Below, one piece after another: positions 41,505-53,205 of a DNA stretch of 64,000 nt. Source of the stretch: Anastrepha obliqua (lineage: Eukaryota; Arthropoda; Insecta; Diptera; Tephritidae); NCBI RefSeq assembly GCF_027943255.1, contig NC_072893.1, forward strand, positions 43,298,001-43,362,000, given 5' to 3'. Under the pieces are notes generated by a model, which saw nothing but the letters and a program-made list of their open reading frames with translations, did no database searches and was not told the origin of the DNA. Each line of letters begins with the position of its first letter. Position 1 is the first letter of the stretch. Position numbers and translations under genes: made by a program.

Positions 41505-42640
41505 GTATCTTATTCTTAATTGTCGCGATAACCGCTTACGCGATTTTGGGCCAGTTGGACACACAAAGCGAAGCCAAGTCCTTCTCCGCATCGAATACGT
41601 TCAGAGCCGTAGTAAGGCTCATACAGCTCATCGTTCCATCGCCTGCGATATTCGCCGTTGCCACTGTGCAAAGGTCCAAAAATCATGCGCAGAATCTTTC
41701 TCTCAAACACTCCAAGCGACGCTTTATCAGATGTTGTCATCGTCCACGCTTCTGCGCCATACGTAAGGTCGGGCATGATGAGAGCCTTGTAGAGTGATAG
41801 TTTTGTTCGACAAAAGAGGACTTTCCTGCTCAGTTACCTACTTAGTTAATATTAGCACTTGTTGGCAAGAGACTCTACGTTGGATTTCCAGGCTGACATT
41901 TCTATTGGTGTTAATTTTGGTTCCTAAATAAACCAAGTCTTCTACAACCTCGAAGTCATAGCTGTCAACAGTGACCTGAGTGCCGATACGCGAGTGCACC
42001 GACTGATTGTTTGATGGAGGTATTTCGTTTTGTCCTCGTTCACCATCAGAGCCATTCGCTTTGCTTCCTTATGCAGTTTGGAAAAGGCAGAACTAACAGC
42101 GCGGTTGTTAAGGCCGATGATGCCTATATCATCGGCATACGCCAACAATTGTGCGTTCTTATAAAAAATTGTGCCTGAGCGATTAAGTTCTGCGGCTCGT
42201 ACGATCCTCTCCAATATCAGGTTAAAGAAGTCACACGACAGCGAGTCATCCTGTCTGAAACCTCGTTTGGTATCAAACGGCTCGGAGAGGTCCTTCCCAA
42301 TTCTGACGGCGCTGCTGGTATTGAGCAACGTTATCTTGCATAGCCATGTTATTTTTGCGGAGACAGCAAATTCAGACATCGCGGTACGTAGGTAACTTCT
42401 TTTCAACTGTCGAATGCAGCTGTGAAGTCGACGAAAGGATGGTGTGTGTCGATTCTCCTTTCATAGGTTTTTTCCAAGATTTCGCATATTGTAAATATTT
42501 GGTCCAACGATGGTGGGCTTCAGCTTTCCACACAATACGCTCGCTAGAACCTTATAGGCGATTTAGAATACTAGTCCCGCGATAATTGACACAGATTTCA
42601 GGATTACTCTTTTTATAGATTGGGCAGAGCACATTTAAAT
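41505..42640 (-). pseudogene. RTE-type reverse transcriptase, palm to C-terminus
   Basis: Minus strand: THHPFVDFTAAFDSVEKKLP region at about 42440 (RT box A, catalytic Asp), then TKRGFRQDDSLSCDFFNLIL and NAQLLAYADDIGIIGLNNRA (YADD catalytic pair, about 42140). After these come KRMALMVNEDKTKYL and TYGAEAWTMTTSDKASLGVF ... RRRWNDELYEPYYG. The end, at 41505, is the same non-coding stretch (CGATAACCGCTTACGCGATT) as at 4630 in the nested copy. Frameshifts near 42000 and 41780. Same family as 4605-5356. Confidence 0.82.
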
Positions 42641-43165
42641 TCTAATCGGCAGGTGTGCTTTCATCCTACCATATTTCATTCAACCTCGCTTTTATCATTG
42701 TTTATGTACTCGTTAGTTAGTTTGGTACCGAGTTCCTCCACTGAAAGTACAGTTTTAAACTTTTTTTAGTTTTTAAATTGTCAATGAAGAAAGAATATCC
42801 CCTCTTAGATGGTTACTGCTCTCTGGTAAGCTGCTCTCTCTTTCTCTTTCGTATGTAATTTGTAGCATCCGCCACAACTACAAAACGACAGTGTCAATTA
42901 AGGTGACTTTTGAAAAATAAATATAGAAATAGAAACCTTAATTATTTTTGAAACAAAAGCCTGTGAAACTAATTTAATAATCGCAAATTTTTCTCCAGTA
43001 TAGTTTTTATCCAGGCGCGCCCAAACCAAGAGCCTTTGTCCCATCAAATTTGTATCAGCTTTCAAGATAGTGTTCATAGCAAATAGCATTTGTATGTCAT
43101 TGGACGCATACTGTATAACTTTAAGTGTAGGTACACTTATGTTCACAATAATAGCAGTGTAACAT
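42641..43165. other. No gene seen
   Basis: AT-rich spacer between the RTE and R1-type fragments. It may include more decayed RTE sequence near 42700, but no motif is left. Confidence 0.45.
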
Positions 43166-43169
43166 AATG

Positions 43170-45510
43170 CAAAGTTGTTACTCGAGCGGGAGCTGGATGC
43201 GGTCATCATCAGCGAGCAGTACGGATGGATTGCCAAGAGAACCTGGTTCGAGGGCGAAACAGAAACGGCCGCACTCTGGCTACCAAGCGGTAGCGCAGTC
43301 GCTGTCACACAGCACGGAGCCGGTCGTTGCTACACATACGCTCAAAACACACGCTTCACAATACTAAGCTGCTATCTTACCCCCAGCGACAGTATTGAAC
43401 AGTTTAGAATGAAATTGGACCTTATTGGCCCCTTCATCGTAGGCGGAGACTTCAATGCCTAGACTGTCGAGTGGGGCGCCCCTACTACGACCACACGGAG
43501 AAACGCCACTACTTTTAGGAGACCAGGTTGTGAATACACCACGCCGGTTATCACCCTAGCGACCAATAGCCTGGCTGGGGCAATCAACGGGTGGCAAGTT
43601 CTGGAAAAATATACTGGAAGTGTATATATATTACCTCCAGACCCAGATGGCATCCCAGCTGAAGCTCTCAAACTGGTGGCTGAAAGTCGACCAGATGTGG
43701 TGCTCGATGTTTACAATGCAAGCATTGGCCAATGTATCTTCCCTAAGCTGTGGAAAATACAGAAACTGATGCTGATCAGTAAGGGTAAGGCTGACCCAGT
43801 GCAACCGTCAGCTTGGCGTCCGCTTTGCATGCTGGACAGCGCCGGCAAATTACTTGAAAAACTCATACAGCGCAGACTTGCAGAGTCTGTTGAGAGTGCA
43901 GCAGGATTATCAGCAAGCAATACGGTTTGCGAAGCGGGAAATCAACCCTTGGTGCAATAGTAGGTGGTGGTAAGCAGCGCTCAAGGCAGACGCCTCTACC
44001 CGAACCGCATCACCGTCCTGGCAACGTTTGATGTACGAAACGCCTTTAACAGCCTACGATGGATAGACATTATAAAGGCACTACGAGAAATGTTTCGAAT
44101 ACCTGCATACCTGCTAAGGATTCTCTACAGCTACCGGAGTGAGCGTGAACTGCTGTACGACACACCATATGGCCAGAAAACAAAAGCGGTAACGTCTGGC
44201 GCAGCTCATGGATCTATTCTCGGCCTCGATCTCTGGAATCTGAGCTACGATGAGATATTGAGCATAGAAATGCCAGAAGATATATATCTAGTAGGATACG
44301 CGGACGATATAACGGCGGCCATACCAGCTCGGGACACTGAGGATGCTAGAAGGAAGCTGAACCAATTCATGATAAGGACGCAAATATGGCTTGAGGACCA
44401 CGGCTTGGAACTCGCCAAACATAAAACCGAAGTCATCCTTATGACAAGAGGTCACATGCCACTCGAGGTCAGCATGCAAATAAGCGACACGTCTCTAGTA
44501 ACTCAAAAAGTAGTGAAATATTTAGGTATTCAACTTGATTTCAGGCTTACTTTCTGGCCTCAGATACGGCATGCGGCTTCCAAAGCAGCAAAGGTCACTG
44601 GTATGCTCAGTAGATTAATGGCAAACATCGGTGGCCCAACACAGAACAAAAGAAAGCTAATTATGCCGGCCACAAACTCAATTCTCCTGTACGGCAGCGA
44701 AGCATGGGGAATTGTGCTAAACTGCAAAGCGAAGCGCAAAGCACTAGAGGCTGCGCAACGAACAGCTGCACTTAGAGTTGCCTCAGCCTACCGCACTGTA
44801 TCAGGCGCAGCAATTTTCGTGATCAGGGGGCAGATATCCGTCGACTTCATGGTCCGGGAACGAATAGATGCGTGGGACTCCAAGAAGAAACACGTCATCA
44901 CTAGCTTCTCAAAACGGAGATGGCAAACCATGCTGTGGTGGCAAAGCCGATGGGTCACTGAACCGAGTGGCAGATGGACGTCGAAACTTATTCCATCAAT
45001 TGACAAATGGGTCCAAAGGAACTTCGGGGAAGTGAACTACTTTTTAACTCAGTTTCTCTCGGGCACGGATACTTCCGGAGATACCTATACCGCATGGGCA
45101 AGGTAACCGATTCCAAGTGCATATACTGCGAAGCACCGAGCGATGACGCTGAACACACGTTTTTTAGTTGTGGCAGATGGCTCGCGGAAAGAAATGCTCT
45201 GAGGGAGCAGATTGGCGACATCGCACCGAGCAACATAATCAGCAAAATGCTCGAACGCGAGGACAACTCGAACGCGGTAACGAAATACATCGAGAACGTA
45301 CTACGGGAAAAAAGATCGACCTCGACACAGTGCAACAAAGTGAAGCCGCACAGATAGAGACGCAAGAAGACGAGCTGGCTACAAATATGGTGGACCCAGA
45401 CGTGGGTGAATAGAACTGGTCCTTTATGGATGCCGTTCCGGCAGGGTGTCTCCCCAGAAGGAGAGGAGAGATCGGTTTAGTGGCCACACCACACGACGCA
45501 GTAGATGACG
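43170..45510 (+). pseudogene. R1-type non-LTR retrotransposon: endonuclease end, RT, zinc finger
   Basis: LLERELDAVIISEQYGWIAK ... FTILSCYLTPSD ... FIVGGDFNA (43175-43460) is the later part of the AP-endonuclease, followed by a stop. A deletion then brings in DPDGIPAEALKLVAESRPDV (RT start), SAWRPLCMLDSAGKLLEKLI, VLATFDVRNAFNSLRWIDII (catalytic Asp), SGAAHGSILGLDLWNLSYDE and LVGYADDITAAIPARDTEDA (YADD, about 44300). The long frame ends at 45106. Shifted by one frame from 45007, CIYCEAPSDDAEHTFFSCGR is the C-x2-C-x8-H-x4-C finger. There is a stop at 43958. No RNase H, as expected for R1-like elements. Confidence 0.87.
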
Positions 45511-45514
45511 GTTT

Positions 45515-45700
45515 GAGGTACTTTGTACTCGCACTTTACTGTACCAAAATTTAATGCGATATACAATAAAACTGCATGCCCGGAATTTTTCAAATTTTTA
45601 TAAAAATTGTGAAAAAAAGTTTGAGATTTCTATGAAAATTAGTTGCATTTTTTAAAGTTCTTTACAGAGTTTGATACTTTGCGTTTAATGTTTTTTTGTA
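45515..45700. repeat. AT-rich dispersed repeat, copy 3 (partial)
   Basis: CGCACTTTACTGTACCAAAA, ATAAAAATTGTGAAAAAAAG and ATTTCTATGAAAATTAGTTG align with the second half of the copies at 22085 and 40430. It begins where the R1-type element ends, so that element may have inserted into it. Confidence 0.5.
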
Positions 45701-46737
45701 ATAGAAACGAGATTAAAATAAATTAAGTAAGTAGTCAAAATTTTGTAAACTGTCGCGCTGCTATTATTTTGCACACTGATGTATTTAAGTATGTAAATTT
45801 GGTGTTAGAAAAAAATTGCTTTTATTATCCGCAGAAAAGCAACATCCATCTTCTGCTGTTGCTCCCGCTAACGCTCATAGCAAAATCATTATTGAGTTAG
45901 TCTCAAAGTATCAACGAAAATTAATTTAGTGCCACCTCCACAGCTGCTGGTTAATTTCGTTATTATTTACTTAAAAAGCTGAAAAAAGTATATATACAAT
46001 TTTCAAATATTCACTACGCACAACTTAGTGTCGTGTTCATTATAAAAACTTTTACATTTTTCCAACCCACAATAAGCGTTCAATTTATTACACCTGCAAA
46101 TATTTATATTCTCTTATTGCTTCTCAAATGGACCCAAATGAAAAAATTATTAATGAAAATTACGCCTACGGGCTTGTCAAAAAAAAAACTAAATCGAGTT
46201 AATAAAACAAATTGTGCCATAAAAAGCACATTAGTGTCGCGTACAGATACTACCGGTTCGTCTGTGTGCTTGTAAAAAACGGGAACTCCTCTCACTCGCA
46301 CCCATCCCACTGAAAACTGATTTAGGCACTCAATGATTGTGCGCTGCATGCCGAGCGAGCGTTTAGTGGTTTGTGGCAGACGTGCGGCGAATTTATTGTT
46401 GAAATTAAATTTTTATGAACCTTTCAACGCGCAGACCAAACCAAACGATGATAGACGTTTTTTATATTATTGAACACATAATAAATATACATAAGTGAAT
46501 ATTTTTATACCCCGCACAGATGCGAGCGAAAAGCAGAAAATTTATTTTTATGTTTTCATGGTCCAGGAGTTGGAAAATAAAAATTAGAAAGAAGGGATTC
46601 ATTATTTTTTGAATAGAAAGCTTTTATAATTGGTATCGTGTAGAAGGAAAAAATAGCGTACAAAAAAATTCTTGAGACAGTCTTGCGATTTCTTGACTCA
46701 GCACTGCTTAAGAACGCCAGTAAAGGGAAAATATATT
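45701..46737. other. No gene seen
   Basis: AT-rich; frames at 46033 (+) and 46104 (-) have no motif. No transposon end is visible. Candidate for unique host DNA. Confidence 0.5.
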
Positions 46738-46844
46738 AGGTGCGCAACTAAGTTCCCGCTGTTTGTCAATAGATGCCGTCATAAACCAAGCTTAGACATA
46801 TGGTAAACAAACTGCTTCGACACATTAGTGATTTGGTTTTTTTA
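46738..46844. repeat. mariner-like end fragment
   Basis: TTAGGTGCGCAACTAAGTTC then CCGCTGTTTGTCAATAGATG has the look of a mariner terminus after a TA. It breaks off at retrotransposon sequence at 46845. Confidence 0.45.
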
Positions 46845-47310
46845 TCACATACTTTTAGTTTTGGCTACTCTGCACGAGTTCAACTCAGACCAACGACCTC
46901 TGTGGGTAGACCTCATGAAGTCGTCAATCCATAGTTGAATCGATGCGGAATTGACACCTAGAAAGGGTTCAGGGCCTAGTGGAATACTTGCAGAGCTTTC
47001 GTTAGCCAATTTATCAGCTAACTCATTCCCTGTAATACCACAATGTCCAGTCACCCTAAATAAGACTAACTTTGTTGTGTTTTGCAACACTGTTCAGTTT
47101 TGTCTTACATTCACCGACTAACTTCGAAGAGCAGCGTGGGTTAGCAAGGGCTTTCAGTGCAGCTTGACTGTCACTGCAAATTCCAATACTGCTACCCCGC
47201 CACTTTTTCTCAATTAGCCAGTACGCCACATTAAAGGTGGCATAGACTTTCGTAAGGAATACCGTGGCCATCTGTCCTGTGGCATAGTCTGTCATGCGTA
47301 AATTCCCAAT
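46845..47310 (-). pseudogene. I/R1-type retrotransposon, RNase H fragment
   Basis: Minus strand: GQMATVFLTKVYATFNVAYW (Glu region), GSSIGICSDSQAALKALANP (Asp), LVLFRVTGHCGITGNELADK (last block with Asp) and FLGVNSASIQLWIDDFMRST. It is very close to 1992-2400 and belongs to the same family; this copy keeps SDSQAA where the other has NDGQAA. It covers only about 150 codons in two frames and is truncated on both sides. Confidence 0.8.
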
Positions 47311-47426
47311 ATTATAGCTTTTACAGCCCGTTGCCTAGGTAGAGAGCGGTCAGCGCGCTCCTGTACCTCAAACTTAAACTCGATTTTCTCGAAACTACTT
47401 TTTCCGTCACGGTCTGCATGATAACT

Positions 47427-47606
47427 CCGCCGTAGCCGAATGGTTTGGTGCGTGACTACCATTCGGAATTCACAGAGAGAACGTCGATTCGAATCTCGGT
47501 GAAAACACCAAAATTAAGAAAAACATTTTTCTAATAGCGGTCGCCCCTCGGCAGGCAATGGCAAACCTCCGAGTGTATTTCTGCCATGAAAGAGCTTCTC
47601 ATAAAA
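47427..47606 (+). repeat. tRNA-derived SINE, copy 4, 3'-truncated
   Basis: CCGCCGTAGCCGAATGGTTT (A box) and CGATTCGAATCTCGG (B box) are followed by the body as far as CCATGAAAGAGCTTCTCATA. The last third and the tail are missing. Confidence 0.85.
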
Positions 47607-47859
47607 TTTTATAGATCCACCGAACATTTCAAAGATAAATGACGCAGACCTTGAAGCAACTTTTTTTCCGTGTATTTTGGGTCACGTGAATCTGTATATA
47701 CTAATTTTGGTACAGAAAAATTAAAATACATTTTTTTATAAAGTTTAAGTAGGTATTAATAATTAATGTATACATTTTTTTTATATTTATTTCTGTTGTC
47801 ATCCCTTCTAAAAAAAGTTGGTTTTTAGCGCATTTTTGGTGTTGCTGGACGTATGTACC

Positions 47860-48108
47860 CGCTTAAGAGAACTATAAAACATTTTAAAGTTGATTATCAC
47901 TCGAAGCCATTAACAAAAATTAATAACTCAAAAATATATTCACTGGGCAGTCAAGATATAAGCTCTGCTATCACCTTAAATGCGGCTGGTCCTAGAGCAT
48001 ACAGACACCTCTTAAACACTTTCCACCATCCTTTCTCTCAACGCTTAACAACTGAGTCTGAACAGTGCCGCTTGAAGAAGCTTGTCTTCAAAGCACCAGC
48101 CATTTGAT
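47860..48108 (+). pseudogene. Possible P-element/THAP-type transposase scrap
   Basis: The stretch YHSKPLTKINNSKIYSLGSQ, DISSAITLNAAGPRAYRHLL and NTFHHPF vaguely follows the SAITLRSLSPKAYRYLRKxxxxPLPS pattern of P-like transposases. It is only 80 codons with no catalytic residues. Low certainty; it could be another family or chance. Confidence 0.3.
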
Positions 48109-48109
48109 G

Positions 48110-48590
48110 AAAAATGTGGACCTCATCTTTGAAGAGAAATTGTGTGAGTTGTCTCTTGTAAAGAGATTGTTTTTCAAAGTCAAGATTCATTTTGAAATGA
48201 AATATTTGAGCAAAGTTTTGGAGCCAAAGCAATAAAAAAAAGGTTTACTATAAATAAAAAAAAAACTTTTTAAAATAGTTACGTAAGCTAGTGAGTTTTA
48301 TTTCAAACGTATTTTTTATTTTTTATTATTTACTTTTTATTTTTTACTTTCTTCTTTTAACACACGTCTTGTCTCTAGTAATGATGGGTTTGCTTAATGT
48401 TGGGTCGAATGGAGCTTTGGAAGTCATATCTTTGGTGATATCAACGCCATCCATAGTTTTTGATCAAGGTGGTATATAGATTTTTTCCAGCTTTTACCAC
48501 GGGATGGCATAGTTAGTTCCCTTATATATTTATTTAATTTTTATTTTCTAAACTAAAGAATCAAATACTTACTGAAAGACAAAAATTAAG
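48110..48590. other. No gene seen
   Basis: AT-rich with poly-T/A runs at about 48300-48360. Confidence 0.5.
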
Positions 48591-48594
48591 AAAG

Positions 48595-49270
48595 AAGTGC
48601 GTGTAGCATAGTACACATAACAGAAGTGCAACTTTCAAGGCAGACAAAGAAAGAGGGAGAGACACGAGAGAGAATGAGAGAGAGAAAGAATATATATCTA
48701 AATAAATTCACAACATTTGCAGAGAATACAAATAGACAAAATTTACAAAAAACGGAGAAGGGTCGGCCGGTGTAGGTAAACGCCGGACACAAACCGTGGC
48801 AACAACGCGCACTACTCCGAGCGCTTATCACCCGCACAAACGCAGCGATTCCAGGACCGCAGCAATGGCACAAATTACCGCAAGGCAATACCCATAAATA
48901 CCCGCCGGAATGGATAGCACTTTATAGTACGCACAAGCACTAGCCAGGAAACGGAAATAAGCGCCAAAAAGTAGGCACCAAGGAAATATAACGCGAAAAA
49001 GTAGGCACCAAAAATAGATTTTCTACAAGCGCCAAAAAGTAGGCAGTGTTATTTTTCACTATAAATTAGCAACCACAAGGAAAAACTTAGGAAAAATAAC
49101 CTAAATTGTATCTAAGATATAAATAAGGTATAGCTCTCTCTTTCCTTTTACTCTACGTTATATCTATCTTATTTTCTTTCTTGCGGAACGAAAATGACCA
49201 AAACGTTGCATTGCCTTGAAATTTTAGTCTCCATTCTCGCTCGTCCATCGACGCCTAAGGAGTTTCACTT
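48595..49270 (-). repeat. Dispersed repeat, 676 bp, copy 2
   Basis: Minus-strand partner of 11911-12559, alignable end to end. Read on the minus strand, this copy has three GCCTACTTTTT(G/C)(G)CGC modules where the other has two clear ones. It also has TCTCTCATTCTCTCTCGTGT in place of the other copy's longer TC run. The shared open frame (NLCHCCGPGIAAFVRVISAR ... NVVNLFRYIFFLSL) differs from copy 1 at few codons. Confidence 0.7.
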
Positions 49271-51435
49271 ATTATAAAAAAATGATTTTGTGGAGAAAAT
49301 TCTTGATTGTTTGATTTTTTGTTGTTCACTTAAATTTCTTTTAAACAAAAAAAAAAAAAAAAAAATTCATTAGTTATTGCTTGTATTCCATTAAACAGTT
49401 TCGAGGAAAGTTTTCTCAAAGATGTTTTTTTTATTCTTAAATAGAGGTGACTTATGTTTGAAAAAATAAAAAATTTCTCTCACCGAAAGGCAACAATAAT
49501 TTCTGTTGGAAGTTTCTGTTTCAGGCCAAGGCACATTGAACAGGCACTAGCAGCAGAGCGGTTGATTTTATTTTTTCTATTTAGTTGGTCCCTATATTGG
49601 CAAATTTTGTTTAAATACTCTGCACTAGCAATTCTTGTTTACAGATTTTGCCATTCTAGGGACCAAAAGCAAAAATACAATTCATTGCTATTACTATTTA
49701 AACGTCCCTTGGTTCAGATAAATATTTTTATTAGAATTTTTATTTGTTTTGTTCTGTGAGAAATCAAGAATTGAAAATTGCTTTCTATCTCCGCTATTTT
49801 CTTAGTTCGTAAAAATTTCTACGTAGTTTTGAAAGGCCTTTTAACTGTTTTTCTCATTTATACCACCAACAAATTGGTTTGTGAAGGCTATAAGCTCGTG
49901 AAAAAGTCTATGACATACATATTTTTTTAAATTACATTTCTTCTTCTTTTCTACTTTAACTACAATTGATTTATCAAATTTCAGAAATCGCTGAGTGGCC
50001 TACAGTAATTGGCAACAAAAAAAGTTACGTGAGTGCGCGCGTAATCGGGATGCCGAAAGCAATCAAGCGGGCGCCACCTTCCACTTCCGCTGCCACTTCA
50101 ACTGCATCTGCACAATTCGTTCGTGTATAAAGTAATTTAAATTCAATTTTATGCGCAACTTTTATGCATGAAAGTGGTTACCAACTTTGACGTAATTTTT
50201 TTTTTTTTAATTTTTACTTTCTTTCTCCATACACACACACGCACATATATATATACCATCACATATATACTCGTGTATTTTCATGGCAAGGCAGAGAAAA
50301 TAAGTAAGTCCACAATATGTTGCCTCCATAGACCAAATGCAATGCCCTTTAGAGCACGAAAAGCTTAAAATGAGAGCCATTCAGTTGCAGACAACTTACA
50401 GCAACAGATGACTGAATATGATTTTAAAATAGAATAGCGAAGCAGTAAGTAAAAATACAGTTTAAAAAATGGATAAGAAAAAAAAAATAAAAACTAAAAA
50501 AAAACCTAAAAAAATATGCAACTTAAAATTGAATAAAGTTAAATTTGTAAACATAGTTGAAAAATACAAAAAAAAAGAAGCAAAACGGTTGTCACGGAAG
50601 GAAGCACTGAAAATAGCAAACGAATTTTTCTGACTCTCAGTCGCAGCATGACCCTTCACAGCTATTCGCCACACATACACGCATATGCGCACACACACTA
50701 AGATGCGTAAGAGCGGGAAACGCTGCGCAACTTTCGACTTCGATGGCGCCAGTCTTGCAAAATCCAGCATAAAACCTCACACTCGCTCCGCCGCACCTTC
50801 AACCAGCCGTTCCTCCTTGCGCTTGCTGTCGTTCACTTCTTTCTGGACTTATATGTAATTTACTTTATTTTCTTCGTTTGTGCAACTTTCTATACTTTTT
50901 CTTATTCATTTTAAACCAATGAATACGGATGCACTGCAAATATTGGTCATGTCCGGCTGAGAAAGGCGAAAAGGAAATTGTAAAGATGTTAAAATGCAAG
51001 AATATCAGTTTGCTAGGATGTATGTATATGTAAATGGTTTAAAGCTAAACCGCATTTGATTGAGTAAAAGTACTGCAGAAGAAAATGAAAGCTACGATAT
51101 TGAATTTTTTGAGTGAAGAAAATTATTAGGGTGGGTCGAAAAAAATGCCGCTTAATAGGAAATAGTTTGCAGCACGTTTCCCTCTGAGCTAGTGATGGAT
51201 TAATTGACTTAGAAGCAGAAGAATCGGAAGTGATACTTTTGTGGTAGATTTTTTAAGAAATTTAAAATTCAATCTTGCAGCTATTCTAAAGGGTGAGTCA
51301 TCAACTGGTATCTTTCTAAAACAGCTCTAAAAACACCGTTCAATATTAAATAGAGTTAATTTTCCGATTACACTGTGCGTCAATCGAATCGAGAAATCCT
51401 ACAAATCTAATTGGGTAGTGTAGCAAAATTTTGAC
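49271..51435. other. No gene seen
   Basis: AT-rich with a 21-base poly-A run at about 49346, ACACACAC/ATATAT patches at 50230-50265 and CACACATACACGC at 50672-50697. Frames are short and featureless. TTAGGGTGGGTCGAAAAAAA at 51128 may be a transposon end. Confidence 0.5.
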
Positions 51436-51439
51436 TGAA

Positions 51440-51700
51440 GACGCAATGGGTGCCGCGTTCGCTAACAATGGAACAAAATACATTCGAATGCGACTTTCTC
51501 AGCAACATCTAGAGCGTTTTCGAAAGTATAAAGTGACCCATGATCCTAAATCAAAAAAGGACTAAAGCGTGGTTTGAACTTGGTTATTCGGCTACAAAAC
51601 GAGTTCGTGTCCAGAAATCGGCCAATAAGGTCTTAGAATCAGTTTTGAAGTGGTACGAACGGGAAAACAATAAATTACGAATATTAGTGTACAATTTTAG
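51440..51700 (+). pseudogene. mariner transposase fragment
   Basis: In two frames: QWVPRSLTMEQNTF with the alternative frame MRLSQQHLERFRKYKV, followed by LNQKRTKAWFELGYSATKRV and RVQKSANKVLESVLKW. This corresponds to the mariner stretch from W(V/I)PR to SANKVMASVFWD, that is the linker and the region after the first catalytic Asp. The Asp motif (VDETWIHH) has been deleted. About 80 codons. Confidence 0.7.
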
Positions 51701-51873
51701 ACCAAATTCTTCTGTTATACTATAATTGTTGTTTTTGTTGCCTAGTATTTTGTAACACACTAATTCCAAAAAAGGTGGTACCAGTTTTAATAAAAAAGCA
51801 TGCATAGCGCTGAAATTGATTATAATACAGCTGAATTGTAATTTTGTGATCACTTTTGCTCCATAGTGTATGT

Positions 51874-52154
51874 ATAATTGGCGCATACACCCTTTTTAGG
51901 TGCTTGACCGAGCTGCTCCTCCTATTTGTGACGTACGTCTTCATGTTGTTCCACAGATGGAGGGACTTACAGTTTCAAGGCGACTCCGAATTGCAGATAT
52001 TTTTTATGAGGAGCTTTTTCATAACAGAAATACACTCGGAGGTGGGCCATTGCCCGTCGAGGGGCGGCCGCTATTAGAAAAACTTTTACTTCATTTTTGC
52101 TCTTTCACCGAGATTCGAACCAACGTTCTCTCTGAATCCCGAATGGTAGTCACG
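51874..52154 (-). repeat. tRNA-derived SINE, copy 5, head truncated
   Basis: TAATTGGCGCATACACCCTT (tail side), GACCGAGCTGCTCCTCCTAT, GAGGAGCTTTTTCATAACAG and ACCGAGATTCGAACCAACG (B box, inverse) are present on the minus strand. It ends at GAATGGTAGTCACG, before the A box. Confidence 0.85.
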
Positions 52155-52155
52155 A

Positions 52156-52285
52156 ATCCATCCATCCAATTTCCGTTTTCTTGTGAACAAGACTATGGTT
52201 GTTTTGTTCGGATTTACGGAAAGTTCTTGTCTCATGCACCAGTCAACGATTTTGTCCAGATTTTCTGCACTTTCGTGCACGGTAG
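52156..52285 (-). pseudogene. I/R1-type reverse transcriptase scrap
   Basis: Minus strand: ESAENLDKIVDWCMRQELSV, NPNKTTIVLFTRKRKLDG. The motif L(S/N)xNPxKTxxVxFTRKRK follows the YADD box in I- and R1-type elements. About 40 codons, directly abutting the SINE. Confidence 0.7.
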
Positions 52286-52289
52286 TATA

Positions 52290-52970
52290 CTTTCGAAACT
52301 TTCATTATGGCAATGGATCGATCACTATTTGAAAAAAAAAAAAACAATTTTTTTTTGCCAGCATTCGATTTTCCATTTCCACACCGCGCTTGATACCCGG
52401 AACCAACTGACGCGAGTTGTTGTTATACTAAATTTTACATGCAGATATTTCATTACTATATTCAAGTTCTTCAAACCACTTGCTGCTCATACCAACTTTT
52501 GTTTTCAGCTCAAACTGACTTGCCCTAATGTGTGATATAAATATAGTATAACGCCCTAGCAGCACTGCAAAGAGGAATAGTAATTGAGAAAGTGAAATTT
52601 CTTATGAGTACATAAATTGTCTGCACAAAGAAAAATTTGAAAGGGGACAAAAATCTATTTCAACTAATTGCGAGCTATCCGAAAGTTAAAGAAGCTCTAA
52701 TTTTCTTGCTATTGATGTTAACTGACTTCGATTATTGATTATACGTCTGCACTACCACTTTAGGAAGAGAAGTAAACGGAAAATACTTTAAAAAATTGGA
52801 ATTGAAATAACAAAAAAAGTGAATATGTGCACATGAGCAGTGATATGAATACAGCACCTTCTATGAGGGGTCATAACCTTGTTTATATGTTTGCATGAAT
52901 AACTAAGATTTAATGGAGTTCCTAGAAAATGTGTAGTATGCAGTTTATAGCTTATCGAATTTTTGATTAT
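52290..52970. other. No gene seen
   Basis: AT-rich; ACTTGCCCTAATGTG at 52518 looks like a terminal motif in inverse orientation. No coding motif. Confidence 0.45.
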
Positions 52971-52975
52971 AATAA

Positions 52976-53205
52976 GGCGGCCACCGTAGCCGAATGGGTT
53001 GGTGCGTGACTACCATTCAGAATTCAGAGAGATCGTAGTTTCGAATCTCGGTGAAACACCAAAATGAAGAAAAAGTCTTTTTTCTAATAGCGGTCGCCCC
53101 CCGGCAGTCAATGGCAAACCTCTGAGTGTATTTCTGCTATGGAAAAGCTCCTTATGAAAAATAACTGCCGTTCAGAGTCGGCCTAAAACTCCCTCTATTT
53201 CCCTC
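52976..53205 (+). repeat. tRNA-derived SINE, copy 6, 3'-truncated
   Basis: GGCGGCCACCGTAGCCGAAT, TGGGTTGGTGCGTGACTACC (A box region) and AGTTTCGAATCTCGG (B box) start a well-kept head. The body runs to GCCGTTCAGAGTCGGCC and CTCCCTCTATTTCCC, where similarity ends. Confidence 0.85.

Noticed and set aside
51127..52535. TTAGGGTGGGTC (51128) and inverse TTAGGGCAAGTC (52530) as ends of one element
   Set aside because: Only about 8 matched bases beyond low-complexity sequence, and no shared interior or target duplication visible.
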